Below are positions 7,520 through 13,524 of a stretch of DNA of 16,927 nucleotides, in pieces; positions within the stretch are counted from its first letter, which is position 1, and the number at the start of each line of letters is the position of its first letter. Made by a program: the position numbers and the translations under genes. The notes beneath the pieces are model-generated. The model did not search any database. It was given only the letters and a program-made list of their open reading frames with translations, and was not told where the DNA came from. Source of the DNA: Bacteroidota bacterium (GTDB lineage Bacteria; Bacteroidota; Bacteroidia; Flavobacteriales; Flavobacteriaceae); contig CANINJ010000008.1 of NCBI GenBank assembly GCA_947468985.1, positions 1 through 16,927 of the forward strand, given 5' to 3'.

Positions 7520-8275
7520 TTAAATTCCAGTTGCGTTTGATAATGTTAATTGTCCTGTTCCAACAGGGATGCTAAATTTGATTAAAGCAGGAATTTTTTT
7601 AGTATCGGCAGTAATCCAAATTAAGTTTTTGTCTTTTCCTTTTAAAGCGTCAGTTTTAGCAGAAATTGAAATTTTATAACAGTTTTTTGTTCCTAAATTC
7701 CCCGCAGAAACGGTTTCATTTCCCATAAATTTCACTAAAACTGGTATTTCTTTTTCGTCAAATACAATTACGAATGACTTGGTTTGATCGTTTTTAAAAT
7801 TTTGAAAATCAATTGTTCTCAACTTATAAATGATAGAAACAATATCTTGTGTTGAATTTCCAATCGTGAAGGTTTTTTTAGTTTCAGGTTTGTTTTTTCT
7901 TTTTGATGTGCTTATAATGGTTTTTCCATCAGGTTTAAAAAGGTATTTTTCGGTTTTGGTATAACCCCCTTCATTGATGCTTCGTTTGTATAAACTTGGT
8001 TTTAAAGTTGTTGGATTTACATACGATTCATATAAATCTCTAATTTTAAAAAAGGAATCCCATTTACTATAAGTGGCAGCTTGGCAACTCAGATGGAGAA
8101 AGGTGTTTTTAGAAGTTTCCATCATTTCTGTTTCCATCGTAACTTGTGCTAATTGTGTCATTAAGCCACTCATGTTATAAGAAGCTGCATAAACTAATCT
8201 TTCGTTTGGTTTTATTTGTGAAAAGCTAAAACTATAGCTAAGAACCAAAATAATTGTAAAAATAAATTTCCTCAT
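7520..8275 (-). CDS. Exported DUF3108 family protein
   Basis: The 251-residue protein has a signal peptide of about 19 residues (MRKFIFTIILVLSYSFSFS) without a lipobox cysteine, so it should be released to the periplasm or be outer-membrane associated. The mature part resembles DUF3108: an opening NERLVYAASYNMSGLM strand, a central segment with SFFKIRDLYESYVNPTTL, KPSLYKRSINEGGYTKTEKY, and a late CYKISI...LIWITADTKKIPALIKF segment. The family adopts a lipocalin- or barrel-like all-beta fold and has no established biochemical role. It leads a two-gene operon with a small membrane protein and has a well-formed promoter just upstream. Family assignment is from pattern memory. Confidence 0.75.
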   Translation of the reverse strand: MRKFIFTIILVLSYSFSFSQIKPNERLVYAASYNMSGLMTQLAQVTMETEMMETSKNTFLHLSCQAATYSKWDSFFKIRDLYESYVNPTTLKPSLYKRSINEGGYTKTEKYLFKPDGKTIISTSKRKNKPETKKTFTIGNSTQDIVSIIYKLRTIDFQNFKNDQTKSFVIVFDEKEIPVLVKFMGNETVSAGNLGTKNCYKISISAKTDALKGKDKNLIWITADTKKIPALIKFSIPVGTGQLTLSNATGI

Positions 8276-8292
8276 CGTTTTTTATATAAGTG

Positions 8293-8322
8293 CAAAAATA
8301 GAATTATTTTAGGTGTTTCAAA
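8293..8322 (-). promoter_or_regulatory. Consensus promoter for the DUF3108 operon
   Basis: On the minus strand TTTG (8322-8319) is followed after 18 bases by TATTTTTG (8300-8293), matching both the -33 and the -7 elements of the Bacteroidota housekeeping promoter. It ends 17 bases before the ATG at 8275. This is the best match to the two-part consensus in the window. Confidence 0.75.
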
Positions 8323-8366
8323 GTGTTAAAATTGAATTTAATTAACAGATTACACTACATAACGCA

Positions 8367-8374
8367 TATTTTTG
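8367..8374 (+). promoter_or_regulatory. Candidate -7 box for the DUF423 gene, with overlapping hairpin
   Basis: TATTTTTG is a perfect TAnnTTTG, ending 24 bases before the ATG at 8399. No -33 TTTG is at the right distance. TTTGTAA (8371-8377) and TTACAAA (8384-8390) form a perfect 7-bp inverted repeat with a 6-base spacer that overlaps the end of the box. Confidence 0.5.
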
Positions 8375-8398
8375 TAATGTATTTTACAAACAATAAAA

Positions 8399-8785
8399 AT
8401 GGATAGAAAAATTATTGCAACGGCAGCTTTTTTAGGATTAGTATCAATTATTTTAGGGGCTTTTGGCGCACATGCTTTAAAGAAAGTTTTAGACATTTCA
8501 GAACTCAATACTTTTGAAACGGGAGTTAAATATCAAATGTATCATGCTTTATTTTTGTTGTTTATTGGCACAAACAAAGACATCTCAGATAAAGCAAAAA
8601 AAGTTATTTTTTATACTATTATTTTTGGTATTTTACTTTTTTCAGGCTCTCTGTATTTTCTCGCAATAAATAGGATTCTTCCATTTGATTTTAGCCCATT
8701 TGGATTTATTACGCCAATTGGAGGATTGTTATTTTTATCGGGCTGGGTTTGTTTATTTGTTAATTTTTATAGAAAAAACCTATAA
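8399..8785 (+). CDS. DUF423 family small integral membrane protein
   Basis: The 128-residue protein has the DUF423 pattern. A first helix (about 5-26) carries the conserved LGAFGAHAL. A segment with FETGVKYQMYHALFLLFIG follows, then a third helix (about 68-90, with FSGSLYFLAI) and a fourth (about 100-123, with TPIGGLLFLSGW). Four membrane helices and this length are normal for the family (E. coli YgdD is a member), whose function is not established. The gene is divergent from the DUF3108 operon and lies 77 bases upstream of pckA, which has its own -7 box. An A-rich AATAAAA stretch precedes the start codon. Confidence 0.92.
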   Translation: MDRKIIATAAFLGLVSIILGAFGAHALKKVLDISELNTFETGVKYQMYHALFLLFIGTNKDISDKAKKVIFYTIIFGILLFSGSLYFLAINRILPFDFSPFGFITPIGGLLFLSGWVCLFVNFYRKNL

Positions 8786-8823
8786 TTTTTATTAAAAATG
8801 CAAAATAGATTGTTTTAAATATT

Positions 8824-8831
8824 TACTTTTG
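8824..8831 (+). promoter_or_regulatory. Candidate -7 box for pckA
   Basis: TACTTTTG is a perfect TAnnTTTG followed by CAAAA, ending 31 bases before the ATG at 8863. A TTG at 8810-8812 is too close to act as a -33 element, so only the -7 part is supported. Confidence 0.5.
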
Positions 8832-8862
8832 CAAAATAAATATTCAAACTTAAACCAATTTT

Positions 8863-10488
8863 ATGGACAATTACAGCCAATTTACTATATCGATTTCGTT
8901 GGAAAAATATGGTATCAAAAACGCTCAAGATATTATATACAATCCGTCGTTTGAATTTTTGTATAATGAAGAATTAAATCCAAATTTAGAAGGATTTGAA
9001 AAAGGACAATTATCGGAACTTGGAGCTGTAAATGTAATGACGGGTGTTTTCACTGGTCGCTCACCAAAAGATAAATATATCGTTAATGATGCCATTACAA
9101 AAGACACTATTTGGTGGACTTCTGACAAAGCAATAAATGACAACAAAGGTATTTCTCAAGATACTTGGAATGCATTAAAACAAACAACCGTTGAACAACT
9201 TTCAGGAAAAAAATTATATGTTGTAGATGCTTTTTGTGGTGCAAATGAAAATTCCCGATTAAAAGTGCGTTTTATTATGGAAGTGGCGTGGCAGGCTCAC
9301 TTTGTTAAAAATATGTTCATCAGACCAACAGATGCAGAATTAGAAAATTTTGGAGAACCTGATTTCGTTGTAATGAACGGTTCTAAAACCAGTTTCAAAC
9401 AATATGCTAATTATGGATTGAATTCCGAGGTTTATGTAGCCTTCAATTTAACCGAGAAAATCCAATTAATTGGAGGAACTTGGTATGGTGGTGAAATGAA
9501 AAAAGGCTTATTTTCAATGATGAATTATTATTTACCATTGAAAGGAATTGCATCGATGCATTGTTCTGCAAATAAAGGAAAAGATGGCGATGTAGCTGTT
9601 TTCTTCGGATTGTCAGGAACTGGAAAAACAACGTTGTCAACAGATCCAAAACGGGAATTAATTGGCGATGATGAACACGGTTGGGATGATGAAGGGGTTT
9701 TCAATTTTGAAGGCGGTTGCTATGCAAAAACCATCGATTTAAGTAAAGAAAACGAACCAGATATTTACGGTGCCATTCGCAAAAACGCCTTATTGGAAAA
9801 TGTAACGCTGGATGCTAACGGAAATATCGACTTTAAAGACGGTTCAGTTACCCAAAATACAAGGGTTTCTTATCCTATTGATCACATTGATAATATTGTA
9901 AAACCAGTTTCAAAAGCGGGTCACGCAACAAAAGTTATCTTTCTTACTGCTGATGCTTTTGGGGTTATGCCTCCTGTTTCAAAATTGACACCAGAACAAA
10001 CAAAATATTTCTTTCTTTCAGGTTTTACCGCAAAATTAGCAGGAACAGAAAGAGGAGTTACAAAGCCTGAACCAACATTTTCTGCCTGTTTTGGAAAAGC
10101 CTTTTTATGCTTACACCCAACAAAATATGGTGAAGAATTAGTTAAGAAAATGGAGCAACACAATGCCACAGCCTATATGGTAAATACGGGTTGGAACGGA
10201 ACTGGAAAAAGAATTTCTATAAAAAATACCCGAGCTATTATAGATAGAATTTTGGATGGTTCAATGGAAAAAGCGGAAACTCAATTTGTTCCTATTTTTA
10301 ATCTTGAAGTTCCAACGTCTTTGGAAGGCGTAAGTACGGAAATATTAGACCCAAGAAATACGTATTCTGATGCTTCGGAATGGAATACAAAAGCAACCGA
10401 TTTAGCTGAATTATTTATTAAGAATTTTGCGCAATATACCGATAATGAGGAAGGTGAAAACTTAGTAAAAGCAGGGCCGCAATTGTAG
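8863..10488 (+). CDS. pckA: Phosphoenolpyruvate carboxykinase (ATP)
   Basis: The 541-residue protein is full length (E. coli 540) and matches ATP-dependent PEPCK throughout. It converts oxaloacetate and ATP to phosphoenolpyruvate, ADP and CO2, the entry step of gluconeogenesis, in the cytosol. Visible motifs: GRSPKD with R66 (substrate), [10 protein letters not shown] with K213/K214, H233 in [10 protein letters not shown], the kinase-1a P-loop GLSGTGKTT at 249-257 (S251, K255, T256), and the metal-binding kinase-2 segment [11 protein letters not shown] with D269/D270. The C-terminal half contains [20 protein letters not shown] and [13 protein letters not shown]. All catalytic residues I can check are present. 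It appears to be transcribed from its own promoter. A LuxE-like gene follows after 136 bases with a separate -7 box. Confidence 0.98.
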   Translation: MDNYSQFTISISLEKYGIKNAQDIIYNPSFEFLYNEELNPNLEGFEKGQLSELGAVNVMTGVFTGRSPKDKYIVNDAITKDTIWWTSDKAINDNKGISQDTWNALKQTTVEQLSGKKLYVVDAFCGANENSRLKVRFIMEVAWQAHFVKNMFIRPTDAELENFGEPDFVVMNGSKTSFKQYANYGLNSEVYVAFNLTEKIQLIGGTWYGGEMKKGLFSMMNYYLPLKGIASMHCSANKGKDGDVAVFFGLSGTGKTTLSTDPKRELIGDDEHGWDDEGVFNFEGGCYAKTIDLSKENEPDIYGAIRKNALLENVTLDANGNIDFKDGSVTQNTRVSYPIDHIDNIVKPVSKAGHATKVIFLTADAFGVMPPVSKLTPEQTKYFFLSGFTAKLAGTERGVTKPEPTFSACFGKAFLCLHPTKYGEELVKKMEQHNATAYMVNTGWNGTGKRISIKNTRAIIDRILDGSMEKAETQFVPIFNLEVPTSLEGVSTEILDPRNTYSDASEWNTKATDLAELFIKNFAQYTDNEEGENLVKAGPQL

Positions 10489-10578
10489 TTTTAAAAAAAT
10501 TTAAAGTATAGTTTGAAATAATGGAGTTGACATTTGCTTGCAACCTTATATTTTTGCGACTTTATTTTTCATTAATTT

Positions 10579-10609
10579 CCTATCTTTTTCGATACAAGGC
10601 CTATCTTTG
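10579..10609 (+). promoter_or_regulatory. Promoter region of the LuxE-like gene with a 9-base direct repeat
   Basis: TATCTTTG (10602-10609) is a perfect -7 box, 15 bases before the proposed TTG start at 10625. CCTATCTTT occurs twice, at 10579-10587 and 10600-10608, exactly 21 bases (two helical turns) apart. The upstream copy is a near-match to a -7 box as well (TATCTTTT), so there may be two start sites. Confidence 0.5.
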
Positions 10610-10624
10610 CAAAAAATATAATTC

Positions 10625-11605
10625 TTGATTTCATCGGACGACATATTTAGTATTTCTAATCAGAAACAATTTGAAAAAATTGCGTTGAAGGTTTTCCGTT
10701 TTCAATATGAACATAATTTGGTGTACAATGAATTTTGTAATCTTATGAATGTTAACGTTCAAAAGATAAAATCAGTTCAGCAAATTCCATTTCTACCAAT
10801 ACAGTTTTTCAAAAGTCACGCTGTAGTTTCCAATTCAAATCCTATTCAAGAAACGTTTATCAGCAGCGGTTCAACGGGTGTAATCACCAGCAAACATTTG
10901 GTTACCGATGTTTCATTATACGAACAAAGCTACCGAAAAGGGTTTTCCCAATTTTATGGAAACATTGAAGATTATGTTGTTTTGGCATTGCTTCCGTCTT
11001 ATTTGGAACGCGAAGGATCGTCTTTGATTTATATGGTAAAAGACCTTATTTTACAATCAAATAACTCGGAAAGTGGTTTTTATCTTCACAATCTCGAAGC
11101 CTTAATCGAGAAATTAAAAGCATTAGATTCTTCGAGTAAAAATGTTATTTTAATAGGCGTTACGTATGCCTTATTGGATTTAATTGAAAAGCAAAATTTT
11201 CAATTAAAAAACACCATAATTATGGAAACTGGCGGAATGAAAGGCAAGCGCAAGGAAATGATTCGGGAAGAATTACACGAGCAACTTTGCGCTGGATTCG
11301 GCGTTTCTGCAATTCATTCTGAATATGGAATGACGGAATTATTATCGCAAGCCTATTCTCTTGGCGAGGGTGTTTTTGAATGTCCTTCTTGGATGCAAAT
11401 CCTAATTCGTGACACAGAAGATGCGCTTACGTATCTCGAAAACGGCAAATCTGGAGGAATTAATGTAATTGATTTGGCTAATTTCAATTCGTGTTCTTTT
11501 ATCGCAACTCAAGATTTAGGCAGAAAAAAATCGAATACTTCTTTTGAGGTTTTAGGACGTTTTGACAATTCAGATATTCGAGGTTGTAATTTGATGGTGC
11601 TTTAA
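10625..11605 (+). CDS. LuxE-type acyl-protein synthetase-like enzyme (ANL superfamily)
   Basis: The 326-residue protein resembles the LuxE/PaaK branch of adenylate-forming enzymes. It has the phosphate-binding loop I79-S-S-G-S-T-G85, the YGMTE motif (234-238) in HSEYGMTELLSQAY, an ATQDLGR segment (294-300) and GRFDNSDIRGC (311-321), in the normal ANL order. LuxE activates fatty acids as acyl-AMP and moves the acyl group onto a protein thiol; the acyl substrate and acceptor here are unknown. In Bacteroidota such genes are often annotated only as 'acyl transferase'. The start is a TTG: no ATG lies in frame until about codon 41, which would remove conserved N-terminal sequence, and a perfect -7 box lies 15 bases before the TTG. 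No reductase (LuxC-like) gene is nearby, so a bioluminescence role is not suggested. Confidence 0.8.
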   Translation: MISSDDIFSISNQKQFEKIALKVFRFQYEHNLVYNEFCNLMNVNVQKIKSVQQIPFLPIQFFKSHAVVSNSNPIQETFISSGSTGVITSKHLVTDVSLYEQSYRKGFSQFYGNIEDYVVLALLPSYLEREGSSLIYMVKDLILQSNNSESGFYLHNLEALIEKLKALDSSSKNVILIGVTYALLDLIEKQNFQLKNTIIMETGGMKGKRKEMIREELHEQLCAGFGVSAIHSEYGMTELLSQAYSLGEGVFECPSWMQILIRDTEDALTYLENGKSGGINVIDLANFNSCSFIATQDLGRKKSNTSFEVLGRFDNSDIRGCNLMVL

Positions 11606-11634
11606 TTTTTTTTGCACAATAAATCAATTTTGAT

Positions 11635-11690
11635 TTTACAAAAACCCTCTAAAATTTTTATCAACAATCACGAAAATTAACTTTTGTAAA
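11635..11690. repeat. 9-bp inverted repeat upstream of umuC
   Basis: TTTACAAAA (11635-11643) and TTTTGTAAA (11682-11690) are perfect inverted copies separated by 38 bases, lying 37 bases upstream of the umuC start at their near edge. The spacing is too long for a simple operator half-site pair, so function is open. The sequence is AT-rich and chance is possible. Confidence 0.4.
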
Positions 11691-11714
11691 TTACTTCTGT
11701 TGCGGCATATTCTG

Positions 11715-11722
11715 TAATTTTG
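11715..11722 (+). promoter_or_regulatory. Candidate -7 box for umuCD
   Basis: TAATTTTG is a perfect TAnnTTTG, ending only four bases before the umuC ATG (11727). If used, the message would be leaderless or nearly so. An alternative weaker box, TATTCTG at 11708-11714, would be 21 bases from TTTG at 11683-11686 and would leave a short leader. Confidence 0.45.
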
Positions 11723-11726
11723 TAGA

Positions 11727-13001
11727 ATGTACGCACTTGTAGATTGCAATAATTTTTACGCTTCTTGCGAACGTGTTTTCCAACCAGAATTCAACGGCAA
11801 ACCTGTCGTGATTTTATCCAATAATGACGGATGTGTGATTGCTCGGAGCAATGAGGCAAAGGCAGTTGGGATTCCGATGGGTGCGCCATTATTTCAAATT
11901 AAAGACGTTGTGAAGGAAAAAAATGTAAAGGTTTTCTCTTCAAATTATGCTTTATATGGAGATTTAAGCAATCGTGTAATGCGTATTTTGAGTAAATTTT
12001 CACCAAATTTAGAAATTTACAGCATCGACGAAGCATTTATGAATTTTGATGGAATGGCGGTTCCTGATTTTCATAATTATGGCGTTCAAATGAAAAAAAG
12101 AATTCAAAAATGGGTTGGAATTCCTGTTTGTGTTGGTTTTGCACCTAATAAAACATTGGCGAAAGTAGCGAATAAAATTGCGAAAAAATTTCAAGATAAA
12201 ACTTCTGGAATCTATTGTATTGATACTGAAGAAAAACGAATTAAAGCCCTTAAATGGACTAAGATTGAAGACGTTTGGGGCATTGGAAACCGAACAACGA
12301 AGAAGGTAAAATTACGAAATATCAATACCGCTTTCGATTTTATACAACCACAAAACGAAAATTGGATTAGAAAAGAATTGGGTGTTGTTGGACTCCGACT
12401 TAAATATGAATTAGAAGGGAAATCTGTGTTGGATTTAGAACTCATTTCAAATCAAAAGAAAAGCATTGCTACCACAAGGAGTTTTCCAAAACAAATTTCA
12501 GATTTTGATTTGTTACGAGAACGAGTTGCTACATTTGCTTCCATTTGTGCAGAGAAATTACGCCAACAAAAGGACTGTTGTCACACCATAATTGTAATGT
12601 TAATAATTGACAGACACACCGTTAAAACGTCTAAATATTATTTTAATATGGCGGTTACTTTGCCTTTTGCGACAAATTCTACACTTACTATTTCAAATGT
12701 TGCAATTGAAATGCTTAAAAAATTGCACGCAGGAAATGAAAACATGAAGTTTAAAAAAGCTGGTGTTGTTGTCTCTGAATTTGTCCCTGAAAACTGTAAA
12801 CAATTTCAATTATTCGAGGAGGAAAATCCTAAACATTTGGCACTAATGAAGACAATAGATTATTTAAATAAAAAAATTGGAGATAAAAAAGTTAAATTAG
12901 CATCGCAGAATTTGAACTTGACTTGGAATATGCGTCAAAATCATTTATCACCAAAATTCACGACTAATTTTAAAGATATTCTCGAAATAAAATGTCAATA
13001 A
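11727..13001 (+). CDS. umuC: Y-family translesion DNA polymerase UmuC
   Basis: The 424-residue protein matches UmuC (E. coli 422). It starts MYALVDCNNFYASCERVF with catalytic D6. The second metal site is Y98-S-I-D101-E102. SNNDGCVIARS (31-41) is the nucleotide-contacting finger segment. VGFAPNKTLAKVANKIAK (137-154) and the helix-hairpin-helix VWGIGNRTTKKV (183-194) follow. Near the C-terminus Q359-F-Q-L-F363 fits the beta-clamp binding pentapeptide. UmuC is the catalytic subunit of DNA polymerase V, which copies past lesions with low fidelity after RecA-dependent activation of UmuD. The umuD gene follows and overlaps umuC by 10 bases, so they are translationally coupled. The order umuC-umuD is the reverse of the E. 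coli operon. I see no recognisable LexA box upstream, though the LexA motif for this lineage is not known to me. Confidence 0.95.
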   Translation: MYALVDCNNFYASCERVFQPEFNGKPVVILSNNDGCVIARSNEAKAVGIPMGAPLFQIKDVVKEKNVKVFSSNYALYGDLSNRVMRILSKFSPNLEIYSIDEAFMNFDGMAVPDFHNYGVQMKKRIQKWVGIPVCVGFAPNKTLAKVANKIAKKFQDKTSGIYCIDTEEKRIKALKWTKIEDVWGIGNRTTKKVKLRNINTAFDFIQPQNENWIRKELGVVGLRLKYELEGKSVLDLELISNQKKSIATTRSFPKQISDFDLLRERVATFASICAEKLRQQKDCCHTIIVMLIIDRHTVKTSKYYFNMAVTLPFATNSTLTISNVAIEMLKKLHAGNENMKFKKAGVVVSEFVPENCKQFQLFEEENPKHLALMKTIDYLNKKIGDKKVKLASQNLNLTWNMRQNHLSPKFTTNFKDILEIKCQ

Positions 13002-13432
13002 ACAAAAAACAAAACCTCACTTTTTTCTTACCAGACTTTGAAAGTGAAATAAAAATTCCTTTCGTAAAAGAAGGTGTTTCGGCAGGATTTCCATCTCCAG
13101 CAGGGGATTTTATGGAAATGAATATCGACTTAAATAAAGAATTAAGCGAAAATATACTGGCAACATTTTATATAAAAGTCAAAGGAAATTCTATGATTGA
13201 TGCGGGCATTAACGACAAAGATGTTTTGGTTGTTGACCGAAGCTTAGAGCCTCAAAACAATAAAATTGCGATTTGTTTTATTGACGGAGAATTTACTGTG
13301 AAGAGTATTTTAGTTGAAAAAGACTGTCTGTATCTGATGCCAGAAAATCCAAATTATTCTCCCATAAAAGTTACCGAAGAAAACGAATTAATCATCTGGG
13401 GAATCGTTACTTATGTAATTAAAGCACTTTAA
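12992..13432 (+). CDS. umuD: UmuD, self-cleaving subunit of DNA polymerase V
   Basis: The 146-residue protein is a LexA/UmuD-type S24 peptidase. The cleavage site is A31-G32 in VSAGFPSPAGDF, with Ala in place of the E. coli Cys24, as in LexA. The catalytic dyad is S67 in KGNSMIDAGI and K104 in GEFTVKS. All are in the expected order and spacing, so RecA-stimulated removal of the first 31 residues to give UmuD' should be possible. There is no N-terminal DNA-binding domain, which separates it from LexA. The ATG at 12992 lies inside the end of umuC (stop 12999-13001). The tail (ELIIWGIVTYVIKAL) matches the end of E. coli UmuD. A near-palindrome at 13419-13432, overlapping the stop and followed by AACTTTTTT, might be a weak terminator. 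Confidence 0.95.
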   Translation: MSINKKQNLTFFLPDFESEIKIPFVKEGVSAGFPSPAGDFMEMNIDLNKELSENILATFYIKVKGNSMIDAGINDKDVLVVDRSLEPQNNKIAICFIDGEFTVKSILVEKDCLYLMPENPNYSPIKVTEENELIIWGIVTYVIKAL

Positions 13433-13440
13433 AACTTTTT
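13419..13440 (+). terminator. Possible weak terminator after umuD
   Basis: TTAAA (13419-13423) and TTTAA (13428-13432) pair around GCAC, and AAC plus a run of six T (13436-13441) follows. The stem is short and AT-only, so this is weak. Confidence 0.25.
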
Positions 13441-13480
13441 TAAAATAGTAAAAACCCTCTTTTTTTGCATTTAAAATAGT
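13439..13480. repeat. Two direct copies of TTTAAAATAGT
   Basis: Identical 11-base copies lie at 13439-13449 and 13470-13480, 31 bases apart (about three helical turns), just upstream of the inverted repeat before the saccharopine dehydrogenase gene. This spacing would place them on the same face of the DNA. Confidence 0.6.
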
Positions 13481-13521
13481 TATAAATATAACAAATTCTT
13501 ACATTTGTGTTATATTTATAA
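13480..13521. promoter_or_regulatory. Long inverted repeat bracketing the -7 box of the saccharopine dehydrogenase gene
   Basis: TTATAAATATAAC (13480-13492) and GTTATATTTATAA (13509-13521) are perfect 13-bp inverted copies separated by 16 bases. AAAT and ATTT inside the spacer extend the symmetry, with a 2-base bulge. The spacer holds TACATTTG (13500-13507), a perfect -7 box, and the start codon comes 3 bases after the right arm. Because the left arm lies upstream of the expected transcription start, this looks like a DNA operator rather than a leader hairpin. Confidence 0.6.
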
Positions 13522-13524
13522 AAA

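Noticed and set aside
7220..7540. Plus-strand open frame of 106 codons opposite the small membrane protein
   Set aside because: It is rich in S, T and K with no family features, has no -7 box in front and mirrors the leftward gene, which is in a clear operon with DUF3108.
10625..11605. LuxE-like gene as part of a bioluminescence operon
   Set aside because: No luxA/B/C/D-like genes are nearby; pckA and umuC flank it, so only the enzyme-family similarity is supported.
11727..13432. umuCD as a sign of an integrated plasmid or prophage
   Set aside because: No integrase, phage, transfer or repeat-end signatures are visible and base composition looks like the neighbours.
11640..13460. AAAAACCCTCT occurring at 11640-11650 and 13450-13460, on either side of umuCD, as a possible duplication border
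   Set aside because: Only 11 bases match, flanks differ, and the two copies sit in ordinary AT-rich gaps; not enough for a mobile-element claim.
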